From Planctomycetota bacterium (GTDB taxonomy: Bacteria > Planctomycetota > UBA1135 > GCA-002686595): a stretch of 64,000 nt of DNA. Numbering within the stretch: position 1 is the stretch's first letter; every line of letters begins with the position of its first letter. Location of the stretch: contig JADHOC010000012.1 of assembly GCA_016779205.1 (NCBI GenBank), positions 62,001 to 126,000 on the forward strand, written 5' to 3'. The notes below the pieces were generated by a model. That model saw only the letters and a program-made list of their open reading frames with translations, ran no database searches and was not told where the DNA came from. The position numbers were made by a program, and so were the translations under genes. Of the stretch, positions 26,100 through 34,766 are shown piece after piece.

Positions 26100-27128
26100 T
26101 CAGGTCCCGAGCAGTCGCCGGACCGTGGTCACGTGGCGCGCCGCGCCCTCCTCGATCTCGCTGGCCTCGATGCGCTCGTCCACGGTGTGGGCGAGGTCGA
26201 TGGAGCCGGGCCCCATGAGCAGGGGGGTCCCCCAGCGGCGCAGGTGCGGGGCGTCCGTGCCGAAGCCGACGGGCTCCGCGGTCTCGCCCTCGGGAACGAG
26301 GAAGCGCACGGGGCCGTACTGCTCTCGCTCCTCCACCAGCTCCACGTGCGCCCCGAGGGACGCCTCGATGCGCGCGCGCACCACGTCCGGATCCTCCACG
26401 GCACGCACGAGGATGCTCGCGCGGGCGTCCGGCGCCACAACGTTGGGCGCGAGGCCGCCCTCGATGGTCCCCACATTGATGGTGCCCGCCCCGAGATCCG
26501 GGTCGGTCCCCCAGCCGCTGCCGGTGAGCCGCGTGCAGCACCCCACCAGCTCGTGGACGGCGGAGGGCCCAAGGGGATTCGAGCTGTGGCCCGCGACGCC
26601 GCGCGCCACGAGGTCCGCCAGGAAGATCCCCTTGTGGCCGCTGATGAAGCGGTTGCCGGTGGGCTCACCCACGATGGTGTAGCGGGGCGCCCAGCGGTCT
26701 CGCATGGCGGGGTCGTCGCCCAGGGCGTGATCCGCCGCCGAGGCGCCGACGCTGTCCACCTCCTCTCCGACGGTGAAGAGGAAGCCCACGCGGCGCTCCC
26801 CCTCCTTCACCAGCTGCTCCGCGGCGAGGAGCATGGCGAGGGCCTGCCCCTTCGCGTCGCACGCCCCGCGGCCGTACACCGTGCCCCCTGTCACCCGGGG
26901 CGGGATGAAGGGCGGGACCGTGTCCAGATGGGTGCAGAACACCACCTCCGGGCGCCCCGCGCGGGCGAGCACATTGCGCCGCCCCGGCGCCACCTCCTGG
27001 AACTCCACGTCGAATCCTCGCCGCTGGAGCTCGCGACCGAGCGCGTCCCCGTAATCACCCTCGCGACCGGTGATCGACTCGACGTCGATCCAGTCGCTGA
27101 GGATCGAGGTGATCTGACCCTGGTCCAT
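26100..27128 (-). CDS. argE: M20-family deacetylase, probable N-acetylornithine deacetylase
   Basis: A 342-residue zinc-dependent M20 hydrolase. Seen are the metal-binding CTHLDTVPP and YGRGACDAKG, the catalytic/metal pair in TVGEEVDS, and GEPT. It is the last gene of a complete arginine operon that contains argA-, argB-, argC- and argD-type genes but no argJ, so removal of the acetyl group from N-acetylornithine is the natural role. Some M20 homologues act on lysine-pathway or peptide substrates, hence moderate certainty on specificity. Eleven bases separate it from the preceding stop; a TAGACT hexamer there might give it its own promoter. Confidence 0.85.
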   Translation of the reverse strand: MDQGQITSILSDWIDVESITGREGDYGDALGRELQRRGFDVEFQEVAPGRRNVLARAGRPEVVFCTHLDTVPPFIPPRVTGGTVYGRGACDAKGQALAMLLAAEQLVKEGERRVGFLFTVGEEVDSVGASAADHALGDDPAMRDRWAPRYTIVGEPTGNRFISGHKGIFLADLVARGVAGHSSNPLGPSAVHELVGCCTRLTGSGWGTDPDLGAGTINVGTIEGGLAPNVVAPDARASILVRAVEDPDVVRARIEASLGAHVELVEEREQYGPVRFLVPEGETAEPVGFGTDAPHLRRWGTPLLMGPGSIDLAHTVDERIEASEIEEGAARHVTTVRRLLGT

Positions 27129-27136
27129 GGGACCTG

Positions 27137-27142
27137 AGTCTA
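27137..27142 (-). promoter_or_regulatory. TAGACT element before the M20 gene
   Basis: TAGACT stands eight bases before the ATG at 27128 and includes the stop codon of the preceding gene. It fits the recurring element, but operon context makes an internal promoter uncertain. Confidence 0.3.
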
Positions 27143-27682
27143 ACGGCCGACGCGCAGGGGCATCCCCGGTTTGGGCAGGGCCACCGCCGGGAGCCCCTCC
27201 CCCGTGGAAACACCCAGCTCCTTCACGACGGCCACCTCGTCGCACTTGTGGAACTTGGGGCACTTGAGGCAGTCGGTGAAGACCTTGTGCGGGAGCGACT
27301 CGTGCTCGACCACGGCGAAGCCCAGCTTCTCGAAGAAGCCCGTCACGTAGGTGAACGCCATGACGCGAGCCACCTCGAGCTCCTCGGCCTCGTCGATCAG
27401 GAACTGGGCCAGCCGGCGACCGAGGCCCAGCTTCTGGAAGCGCGGCGCGACGGCGATGGAGCGCACCTCCGCGATGTCGGTCCAGATGATCGCGAGCGCT
27501 CCGCAGCCGGCGAACTCACCGTCGACGGTGGCGACGATGAAGTCGCGGATCTTCTCGACGATGGACGCGGGGGAACGGGGGAGCATGAGCCCGTCGGCGG
27601 CGAGGCCGTTGATGAGGTCCATCATCGGCTCGACGTCGCGCATGTTCGCGCGCCGCAGGCAGACCTCCGGAGCCGCGCTCAC
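27140..27682 (-). CDS. argA: GNAT N-acetyltransferase, probable N-acetylglutamate synthase
   Basis: A protein of 180 residues with a single GNAT fold. The acetyl-CoA loop is RFQKLGLGRRL, preceded by VRSIAVAP, and the C-terminal part has FFEKLGF and a Cys-rich LPHKVFTDCLKCPKFHKCDE typical of short ArgA-type synthases. It should make N-acetylglutamate from glutamate and acetyl-CoA, the first step of the linear arginine pathway. GTG at 27682 overlaps the argH stop as GTGA. It lacks the amino-acid-kinase regulatory domain of the long E. coli ArgA. Some 30 residues after the Cys motif are unusual. Confidence 0.85.
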   Translation of the reverse strand: MSAAPEVCLRRANMRDVEPMMDLINGLAADGLMLPRSPASIVEKIRDFIVATVDGEFAGCGALAIIWTDIAEVRSIAVAPRFQKLGLGRRLAQFLIDEAEELEVARVMAFTYVTGFFEKLGFAVVEHESLPHKVFTDCLKCPKFHKCDEVAVVKELGVSTGEGLPAVALPKPGMPLRVGR

Positions 27683-29085
27683 GACCCCGCCCCGGCCAGG
27701 AGGCCCTTCCAGCGCTCGACCTCGGCGGCCACCCGCGACGCCGCGGTCCCCCCGATCACGTCCCGCCGGGCCAACAGCGCGTCGGTCCCGAGCTCGTCGG
27801 AGAGGGCCACGCCCTCCAGCTCGGGCATGGTCGCGGCGCGGGCCCCGTCCGAGAGGCGCTCCAGGGGGACGCCCTCCTCGATCGCGGCGTTGACCGCTGC
27901 CCCGACGCGGTCGTGGGCCTCGCGGAAGGGCACCCCGCGCTTGACCAGGAGGTCAGCGAGGTCCGTGGCGTCCAGGTGCCCGACGCCGCAGGCCGCCCGG
28001 GCCTGGTCGCGGTCGAAGACGAGGTCCTTCGCCACCAGGGCGGCGACCTCGAGGCAGGTCCCCGTGGTATCGAGCGCCTCGAAGAGCGCCTCCTTGTCCT
28101 CCTGGAGGTCCTTGTCGTAGGCGAGGGGCAGCCCCTTGGTGGTCGTGATGAGGGTGGTCAGCGCACCGTGCACCCGGCCGACCTTGCCCCGCAGGAGCTC
28201 GAGGGCGTCGGGGTTGCGCTTCTGGGGCATCAGGCTCGAGCCCGTGGAGACCGTGTCCCCGAAGGTCAGCACCGCCGCCTCCTGGCTCGCGAGGAAGATC
28301 CAGTCCTCGGCCATGCGCGAGAGGTGCAGCATGGTGGTGGTGCAGGCGAAGATCACCTCCAGGACGTGGTCGCGGTCGCTGACCGCGTCCAGGCTGTTGC
28401 GAGTCGCCCCCGCGCTGAACCCGAGCTCGGAGGCCAGCGCCTGCCGGTCCACCGGGTAGGCCGTCCCCGCGAGGGCCGCGGAGCCCAGCGGGCACGTGTC
28501 CATGCGCGCCGAGGCGTCGGCCAGGCGGTCGGCGTCCCGCGCCAGCATCTCCACGTAGGCCAGGCACTGGTGGCCGAACGTCACGGGTTGGGCCCGCTGG
28601 AGGTGGGTGTAGCCCGGCAGGGGCGCGTCGTGGAACTCGCCCGCCAGCTCAACGAGCGCCGCCTGGGCGCCCCGGATCCCCCCGCGGATCTTCTCGATCG
28701 CGGCGCGCAGGTGGAGCTTGAGGTCCGTGGCGACCTGGTCATTGCGGGAGCGGCCCGTGTGGAGCTTCTTGCCCAGGTCCCCCACGCGGCGCACGAGCTC
28801 CTCCTCCACGAAGGAGTGCACGTCCTCGGCGCGGGACGCGTCGAGGGGCGAGTCGTCCTCCTTCAGCTCCGCGGCGATGGCCTCCAGGGTCGCCACGAGC
28901 TCGTCGCGCTCCGCGCCCGTGAGCACGCCCGCGCCCGCGAGACCGCGGGCCCAGGCCACGCTGCCCGCCAGATCGTCGAAGACGAAGCGACGGTCGAAGG
29001 GGAGGCTCCGGTTGAGCTCCTCGAAGATCGGGTGCAGGGCGCCCTGGAAGCGCCCGCCCCACAGCTGCGGCTCGGACACGGTCAC
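27679..29085 (-). CDS. argH: Argininosuccinate lyase
   Basis: A 468-residue enzyme splitting argininosuccinate into arginine and fumarate. The superfamily signature SSLMPQKRNPD is intact, along with HTGRSRNDQVATD and GYTHLQRAQP. The start is GTG at 29085, overlapping the argG stop as GTGA (MTVSEPQLWGGRF); the frame continues upstream through argG antiframe without homology. Last classical step of the pathway. Confidence 0.96.
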   Translation of the reverse strand: MTVSEPQLWGGRFQGALHPIFEELNRSLPFDRRFVFDDLAGSVAWARGLAGAGVLTGAERDELVATLEAIAAELKEDDSPLDASRAEDVHSFVEEELVRRVGDLGKKLHTGRSRNDQVATDLKLHLRAAIEKIRGGIRGAQAALVELAGEFHDAPLPGYTHLQRAQPVTFGHQCLAYVEMLARDADRLADASARMDTCPLGSAALAGTAYPVDRQALASELGFSAGATRNSLDAVSDRDHVLEVIFACTTTMLHLSRMAEDWIFLASQEAAVLTFGDTVSTGSSLMPQKRNPDALELLRGKVGRVHGALTTLITTTKGLPLAYDKDLQEDKEALFEALDTTGTCLEVAALVAKDLVFDRDQARAACGVGHLDATDLADLLVKRGVPFREAHDRVGAAVNAAIEEGVPLERLSDGARAATMPELEGVALSDELGTDALLARRDVIGGTAASRVAAEVERWKGLLAGAGS

Positions 29086-30287
29086 TCCCCCCGCCCCGCG
29101 GCGGCGGCCACGGTGCCGGGCAGGCCGAAGAGCCGCACGAAGCCCTCGCTGTCCTGGGGCTCGTAGCCGTCGCCCATCTTGAAGGAGGCGAGGTCGTCCC
29201 GGTACAGGGAGCGGCCGCTGGAGGTCGCGACGGCGGTGGCGCGGCCCTTGTAGAGCTCCACGGTCACGTCCCCGGTGCAGGGCTCCATGGCGTTCGCGAA
29301 CAGGGCGTCCATGGCCTCCCGCTTGGGGTGGAACCACAGGCCGTTGTAGACGGTGCGCGCGTACTCGGGCGCGATCCGCTCGCAGAGGTCGAGGGTGTCC
29401 CGCTCGACGCACAGGCTCCGCAGGGTGCGCAGGGCCTCGAAGAGGATCGTGCCGCCGGGGGTCTCGTAGAGGCCGCGGGACTTCATGCCCACCAGCCGGT
29501 TCTCGATGATGTCCACGCGCCCCACCCCGTGGGCGGCGCCCGCGTCGTTCAGCTGCTCGATCATCGCCACGGGGCCGGTGGCCTGGCCGTCGATGGCCAC
29601 GGGGACCCCCGACTCGAAGCTGAGGGTCACGCGCGCCGGAGCGTCGGGCGCCTCGCGCGGGTCCACGGTCCAGGTCCACGCGTCGTCGGGCGGCGGTGCG
29701 CCGACGTCCTCGATGGCGCCGCCCTCGTGGCTGATGTGCCAGAGGTTGCGGTCGCGGCTGTAGATCTTCTTCTTGGTGGCCGTGATCGGGATGCCCGCCG
29801 CGTTGGCGTAGTCGATGGCCTCCTCGCGGCTGGTGATGTCCCAGGTCCGCCAGGGCGCGATGACCTCGAGGCTCGGGTCGAAGGCCCGGTAGCCCACCTC
29901 GAAGCGCACCTGATCGTTGCCCTTGCCCGTGCACCCGTGGGCCACGGCCGTGGCCCCGACCTCCTTGGCGTACTCCACCTGGGCCCGGGCCAGGATCGGC
30001 CGGGCCAGGCTGGTGCCCAGCAGGTAGCGGCCCTCGTAGACCGCGAGGGCGCGCAGCGCCGGCCAGATGGTCTCGGTGACGAAGGCCTCGCGCAGGTCCG
30101 CGACCTTGCAGGAGGCCGCGCCCGTGGCGGCGGCCTTCTCCTCCAGGCCCACGAGCTCCTCGGCGCCCTGGCCTACGTCGCCGGCGAGGCAGTGGACCTC
30201 CCAGCCGCGCTCCTTGAGCCACGGGATGATGATCGACGTGTCGAGGCCCCCGGAGTAGGCGAGGACGACCTTCTTGGACTCGCTCAC
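29082..30287 (-). CDS. argG: Argininosuccinate synthase
   Basis: A 401-residue ATP-dependent ligase joining citrulline and aspartate. It begins MSESKKVVLAYSGGLDTS, the ATP PP-motif SGGLDTS at about residues 12-18, and holds AHGCTGKGNDQVRFE and YSRDRNLWHISHEGG. The GTG at 30287 overlaps the argF stop as GTGA. Length matches the type I enzyme. Confidence 0.96.
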   Translation of the reverse strand: MSESKKVVLAYSGGLDTSIIIPWLKERGWEVHCLAGDVGQGAEELVGLEEKAAATGAASCKVADLREAFVTETIWPALRALAVYEGRYLLGTSLARPILARAQVEYAKEVGATAVAHGCTGKGNDQVRFEVGYRAFDPSLEVIAPWRTWDITSREEAIDYANAAGIPITATKKKIYSRDRNLWHISHEGGAIEDVGAPPPDDAWTWTVDPREAPDAPARVTLSFESGVPVAIDGQATGPVAMIEQLNDAGAAHGVGRVDIIENRLVGMKSRGLYETPGGTILFEALRTLRSLCVERDTLDLCERIAPEYARTVYNGLWFHPKREAMDALFANAMEPCTGDVTVELYKGRATAVATSSGRSLYRDDLASFKMGDGYEPQDSEGFVRLFGLPGTVAAAAGRGE

Positions 30288-31240
30288 GACTGTCCCTCCC
30301 CGCCGAGCAGCATCGCGAGCACGGCCTTCTGGGCGTGCAGGCGGTTCTCGGCGATGTCGAAGACGATGGAGTTGGGGCCGTCGATGACGCCCCGGGACAC
30401 TTCGTGGCCGCGGTGGGCCGGCAGGCAATGCATGAACTTGGCGTGGTCGGTGTATTCCATGAGTTGTTCGTTCACGGCGTAGTCGGAGAAGACGGCGGCG
30501 CGCTCCTCGGTCTCGTCCTCCTGCCCCATGCTCGCCCACACGTCGGTGTAGACGGCGTGGGCGCCCTTGACCGCCACGATGGGGTCGGTCTCGAGGGTGA
30601 AGCTGCCGCCGGTCTCCTGGGCGGAGGCCACGGCCGCGCGCTCGATCTCGGCGTCGGGCTCGTAGCCCTCGGGGGCGCAGACGGTGACGTCCATGCCGAG
30701 CTTGGTGGCGGCGGTGATGAGCGAGTGGCAGGTGTTGTTGCCGTCGCCGATGAAGACGAGCTTGCGCCCCTTCACCTCGCCCCAGTGCTCGATGAGGGTC
30801 ATCGTGTCCGCCAGCGCCTGGCAGGGGTGGAGCAGCTCGGAGAGGCCGTTCACCACGGGCACGTCGGCGGTCTGCGCGAGCTCCACCACGGTGCGGTGCC
30901 GGTAGGTCCGGGCCACGATGGCGTGGGTCCAGCGCTCGAGGTTCTTGGCCATGTCCCGCACGGACTCGCGGGCGCCCATGCGGGCGCCGTTGGAGAGGTC
31001 GAGGAAGGTGGCGCTGCCGCCGAGGTCCTGCATCCCGATGTCGAAGGTGAAGCGGGTCCGCAGGGACTCCTTCTCGAACACCATGGCCAGGCGCTTGCCG
31101 CGCAGGAGGTCGTTGTAGGCCGTCTGGTTGGCCTTGATCTCGAGGGCGGTGTCGAGCACGAGCCGCAGCTCGTCCGGGGAGAGGTCCCCCAGCGACACCA
31201 GGTTGGGCGCGGGGAACGGGGCGATGGGAGCGGCGATCAT
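30284..31240 (-). CDS. argF: Ornithine carbamoyltransferase
   Basis: A 318-residue transcarbamoylase making citrulline from ornithine and carbamoyl phosphate. The carbamoyl-phosphate loop is FEKESLRTRFTFD, followed by HPCQALADTMT and the ornithine-binding MHCLPAHRG. These residues fit ornithine rather than N-acetylornithine transcarbamoylase, and agree with a deacetylase in the same operon. ATG at 31240 overlaps the argD stop (ATGA). Confidence 0.94.
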   Translation of the reverse strand: MIAAPIAPFPAPNLVSLGDLSPDELRLVLDTALEIKANQTAYNDLLRGKRLAMVFEKESLRTRFTFDIGMQDLGGSATFLDLSNGARMGARESVRDMAKNLERWTHAIVARTYRHRTVVELAQTADVPVVNGLSELLHPCQALADTMTLIEHWGEVKGRKLVFIGDGNNTCHSLITAATKLGMDVTVCAPEGYEPDAEIERAAVASAQETGGSFTLETDPIVAVKGAHAVYTDVWASMGQEDETEERAAVFSDYAVNEQLMEYTDHAKFMHCLPAHRGHEVSRGVIDGPNSIVFDIAENRLHAQKAVLAMLLGGEGQS

Positions 31241-32424
31241 GACGGGTCGGTCGGGAGGTCGGTGAGGACGTGTTCGAGGCGCGAGAGGCCCTCGGCGAGG
31301 TCCTCCGGCGTGAGGATGTAGGGGGGCAGGAAGCGGACCACGTCGCCCTGGGCGGTGCAGGTCAGCACCCCGGCGTCGAAGAGGCGGCCGGTGATCTCGG
31401 CGGCGCGGCCGGGGGCCACGACGCCCTGCATCAGGCCGAGGCCCCGGCGCTCGGTGAGGACGTCGAAGCGCGCCACGAGGCCGTCGAGGGCCGCGGCGAG
31501 CGCGGCGCCCCGGTCGATGACCTGCTGCTGCAGGCCTCCGTCGAGCTCGTCGAGCACGCAGAGGGCCGCGCGGCAGGCGAAGGGGCCGCCGCCGAAGGTG
31601 GAGCCGTGGTCGCCGGGGACCAGCGTGCGGGCGTAGGGGCCGCGGGCCAGGGTCGCCCCGATGGGCAGCCCGGCGCCGATGGGCTTGGCGAGGGTGACCA
31701 CGTCGGGGGCGAGGCCGTAGTGGGCGCCGGCGAGGAAGGTCCCCGTGCGCCCGCCGCCGCACTGCACCTCGTCGGCGATCATGACGGTCCCGGTCTGGGT
31801 GCAGAGCTCCCGGGCCGCGGCCACATAGTCCGCGTCCAGGGGCTGCACGCCGCCCTCCCCCTGGATCGGCTCCATGATGAAGGCCGCGGGCCCTTCGGAG
31901 AGGGCCGCCTCCAGGGCGCCGATGTCGTCGGGCTCGAGGAACTTCGCGGCCAGGCCCTCGCCAAAGGGCGTGCGGTAGGCGGCGTTGGCCGTGACCGACA
32001 GGCTCCCGAACGTCCGGCCGTGGAAGCCGCGCTCGAGGGCCACGAAGTGCTGGCGCTCGGGGCTCCCGGTGGTGGCGTGGTGCTTGCGAGCCAGCTTCAG
32101 GGCGGCCTCGTTGGCCTCCGACCCGGAGTTGGAGAAGAACACGGCCTCCATGCAAGTCAGCTCGCAGAGGCGCTCACTGAGCTCCTCCCCCGCGCCGTGG
32201 CGATAGAGGTTCGAGATGTGCCCGAGGGTGCCCGCCTGGTCAGCCAGGGCCGCCGCGAGGCGCGGGTGCCCGTGGCCGAGGCTGTTGGCGCCGATGCCGC
32301 TGATGAGGTCGAGGAAGCGGCGGCCCTCGGCGTCATGCATCCACGCGCCCTCGCCGCCCACGAAGAGCGGGGCGGCGCGACGATACGTGCCCATCGTGCG
32401 GTCGCGGGAGGTGAGCTCAGGCAT
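31237..32424 (-). CDS. argD: Acetylornithine aminotransferase
   Basis: A 395-residue class III PLP aminotransferase. Seen are FLDLISGIGANSLGHGHP, FFSNSGSEANEAALK, EPIQGEGG, IADEVQCGGGRTG, and the PLP-lysine in LAKPIGAGLPIGA. It converts N-acetylglutamate semialdehyde to N-acetylornithine. The ATG at 32424 overlaps argB by eight bases, the only non-4-base overlap in this operon. Confidence 0.95.
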   Translation of the reverse strand: MPELTSRDRTMGTYRRAAPLFVGGEGAWMHDAEGRRFLDLISGIGANSLGHGHPRLAAALADQAGTLGHISNLYRHGAGEELSERLCELTCMEAVFFSNSGSEANEAALKLARKHHATTGSPERQHFVALERGFHGRTFGSLSVTANAAYRTPFGEGLAAKFLEPDDIGALEAALSEGPAAFIMEPIQGEGGVQPLDADYVAAARELCTQTGTVMIADEVQCGGGRTGTFLAGAHYGLAPDVVTLAKPIGAGLPIGATLARGPYARTLVPGDHGSTFGGGPFACRAALCVLDELDGGLQQQVIDRGAALAAALDGLVARFDVLTERRGLGLMQGVVAPGRAAEITGRLFDAGVLTCTAQGDVVRFLPPYILTPEDLAEGLSRLEHVLTDLPTDPS

Positions 32425-33226
32425 GGTGGGCCTCCGGGAGCTGGGCGGCGACGAGGGTCCCGCGGTCTGTCAGCAGGGCGGCGGCGACCGGGTCGTCCAC
32501 GTCGCCCGCGGCGATCTTGACGGTGGCCGCGGGGCGCGCCTCGGCGGCCGCGACGGCGGCCTCGACCTTGGGGATCATGCCCCCCGCGATGACCCCGCTC
32601 GCCTCCAGCGCGGACGCCGATGCCCCGTCGAGGTGCGGGATGCGCTCGGCTCCGTCGCGCACGTGAGGCACGTCCGAGAGGAAGAGCACAGCGTCCGCGC
32701 CCCAGGCCTGGGCGATGGGCGCGACGGCCATGTCCGCGTTCACATTGAGGAAGACGTCGACGTCGTCCGGTCGCGGGGTGACGGTGGCCACCACCGGCAC
32801 GTAGCCCGCCGCGCCGAGGGCGGTCAGGACCTCCGGGTTCACCTCGTCCACGGCGCCCACGTGGCCCAGCGCGGGGTCCACCACGCCGGCCTTGAAGAGC
32901 CCGCCGTCGGCGCCCGTGAGCCCCACCGCGGGGACGCCCGCGCGCTGGAGCGCCGCCACCAACACCGCGTTCACCTCGCCGCCGAGGACCTGGAGCACGG
33001 CCCGCGCCGTGCCGTCATCGGTGACCCGCAGCCCGCGCACCCGGCGCGGCTCGAGGCCCAGGGCGTCGGTCAGCCGGGACACCTGAGCGCCGCCGCCGTG
33101 GATCACCACGACCTCGTGCCCGCGCTCCCGGGCTGCACCCACGCTCGCGGCGAAGCGCGCGCGGGTCCCGGCGTCGTCGAGGATCGCCCCGCCGACCTTG
33201 ACGAGGATGCGCCGGGACGCGCTCAC
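32417..33226 (-). CDS. argB: N-acetylglutamate kinase
   Basis: A 269-residue amino-acid-kinase-fold enzyme phosphorylating N-acetylglutamate. The fold motifs are ILVKVGGAIL, VIHGGGAQVS, and NVNADMAVAPIAQA. GTG at 33226 overlaps the argC stop as GTGA. No long N-terminal helix of the arginine-inhibited hexameric type is evident, so feedback control may rest elsewhere. Confidence 0.94.
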   Translation of the reverse strand: MSASRRILVKVGGAILDDAGTRARFAASVGAARERGHEVVVIHGGGAQVSRLTDALGLEPRRVRGLRVTDDGTARAVLQVLGGEVNAVLVAALQRAGVPAVGLTGADGGLFKAGVVDPALGHVGAVDEVNPEVLTALGAAGYVPVVATVTPRPDDVDVFLNVNADMAVAPIAQAWGADAVLFLSDVPHVRDGAERIPHLDGASASALEASGVIAGGMIPKVEAAVAAAEARPAATVKIAAGDVDDPVAAALLTDRGTLVAAQLPEAHHA

Positions 33227-34224
33227 AGCAGCCCCCAGGTCTCGTCGAAGCCCTTGACCACGTTCATGTTCTGGAGCGCCTGGCCCGCCGCGCCCTTGAC
33301 CAGGTTGTCGATGGCGGAGGTCACCACCACCGCCCCGTCCACCTCCGCCACGGAGAGGTGGCAGTGGTTGGTGCCCGCCACGTCCCCGGTCCGCGCCTGC
33401 TCCCCCATCACGTGGACGAAGGGCTCGTCAGCGTAGGCCTCCTGGAGCGCGCGGGCCGCGCTCTCCGCCCCCTCTCCCGCCGCGGGCTCGAGGTAGATGG
33501 TGGCGAGCATGCCCCTGAACATGGGCGCGAGGTGCGGCACGAAGGACAGCTTGAAGGGGGCCGCGGACCCGGCGAGACGCGAGAGGATCTCCGGGGAGTG
33601 CCGGTGATTCCCCACGCCGTAGGCCCGCATGGTCTCGTTGACGTTGCCGTAGAGGGTCACGTCGCTGGGCGACTTGCCCGCGCCGGAGACGCCGCTCTTG
33701 GCGTCCACCACGATGCGGCTCCCCGCGGCGACCAGGCCCGCGTCCACCAGGGGCAGGAGTCCGAGCAGGGTGGCGGTGGGGTAGCAGCCGGGGTTCGCCA
33801 CGAGGCGCGCGCCGGCGAGGGCCCCGCGCGCGTGCTCGGTGAGTCCGTAGGGTGCCGCGTCACACAGCTGGGGCTCGGGGTGGGTCACGCTGTAGATGCG
33901 CTCGAACTCGGCGGGGTCCGCGAAGCGGTGGTCCGCCGAGAGGTCCACCACCAGCGGCGCCGCCGGGCCATCGAGCGCGGCCTTGGCCACCGGGACTCCC
34001 ACGGTGTGCGGGAGGCAGGTGAACACCACGTCGTGGTCCCGGCCGAGGGCCTCGAGGTCCAGGGGCACGAGGGTCCACTCGCCGCGCCCGTCCAGGGGCG
34101 CGGCCGCGCCGCCCTCCCGGGCCGACATGGCGGTGATGGTCTCGATGCCGGGGTGCCGCTTGCACAGCCCGAGGAGCTCCCGTCCGGCGTAGCCGGTGGC
34201 CCCAACGACGGCCACGCGGGTCAC
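33223..34224 (-). CDS. argC: N-acetyl-gamma-glutamyl-phosphate reductase
   Basis: A 333-residue NADPH-dependent reductase with the N-terminal VAVVGATGYAGRELL and the catalytic cysteine in NPGCYPTATLLGL. GNHRHSPEI and SFVPHLAPMFRGML are also characteristic. GTG at 34224 overlaps the argR stop as GTGA. Confidence 0.96.
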   Translation of the reverse strand: MTRVAVVGATGYAGRELLGLCKRHPGIETITAMSAREGGAAAPLDGRGEWTLVPLDLEALGRDHDVVFTCLPHTVGVPVAKAALDGPAAPLVVDLSADHRFADPAEFERIYSVTHPEPQLCDAAPYGLTEHARGALAGARLVANPGCYPTATLLGLLPLVDAGLVAAGSRIVVDAKSGVSGAGKSPSDVTLYGNVNETMRAYGVGNHRHSPEILSRLAGSAAPFKLSFVPHLAPMFRGMLATIYLEPAAGEGAESAARALQEAYADEPFVHVMGEQARTGDVAGTNHCHLSVAEVDGAVVVTSAIDNLVKGAAGQALQNMNVVKGFDETWGLL

Positions 34225-34679
34225 GCCGTCACCCCCGCGGACCGGGCCAGCCGATCGAAGTCCGCCACGAGCTCCCGGGCCGCACGTGCCGCGGGGCAGA
34301 TCACGAGGATCGTGTCGTCCCCCGCGATGGTCCCGAGCATGCCGGTGCGCCCCGAGGCGTCGAGGGCCACCGCCAGCGGCGACGCGCCGCCGGGCGGGGT
34401 CCGGAGGACGACGAGGTTCTGGGCCGCCCGGGCGGAGACGAGCCAGCGCCCGAGGGCGTCCACCAGGGGACTGGCCGAGGTCGCGGGGACCACGTAGCCG
34501 GCGGCGCCCTTCACGGCGCCCAGCTCCCGGAGGTCACGGGAGAGGGTCGCCTGGGTGATGTCGACGCCCCGGGCCGCCAGGGCGTCCACCAGGGACTGCT
34601 GGCTGGAGCCGTGGCCCTCGCCGATCAGCTCGACCACAAGGGCGCGCCGCTCGGCGGCGGTGGAGATGGATGACTGCAT
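34221..34679 (-). CDS. argR: Arginine repressor
   Basis: A protein of 152 residues. The N-terminal winged helix-turn-helix includes ITQATLSRDLRELGAVK, and the C-terminal hexamerisation/arginine-binding domain ends with GTIAGDDTILVICP, which supplies the conserved GDD arginine-contact loop. It heads the operon it presumably controls, with an AT-rich palindromic region over its start. The ATG at 34679 is the start; no Shine-Dalgarno is seen. Confidence 0.95.
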   Translation of the reverse strand: MQSSISTAAERRALVVELIGEGHGSSQQSLVDALAARGVDITQATLSRDLRELGAVKGAAGYVVPATSASPLVDALGRWLVSARAAQNLVVLRTPPGGASPLAVALDASGRTGMLGTIAGDDTILVICPAARAARELVADFDRLARSAGVTA

Positions 34680-34710
34680 AAATCCGAAACCTTGGGCGCA
34701 TATTCATGCA
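34675..34710. promoter_or_regulatory. Candidate ARG operator pair in front of argR
   Basis: Two AT-rich elements stand out in GC-rich DNA. GCATATTCATGC at 34698-34709 is a 12-base imperfect palindrome, and TGCATAAAT at 34675-34683 overlaps the argR start. Their centres are roughly two helical turns apart, as for paired ARG boxes. Position between argR and a divergent gene fits autoregulation. Match to the consensus TNTGAATWWWWATTCANW is partial. Confidence 0.45.
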
Positions 34711-34766
34711 CCGCACTTCCCCGGGCGCAACCCGGTTTCTCGGCTAAATGTCGCTACAAAGGAGCG

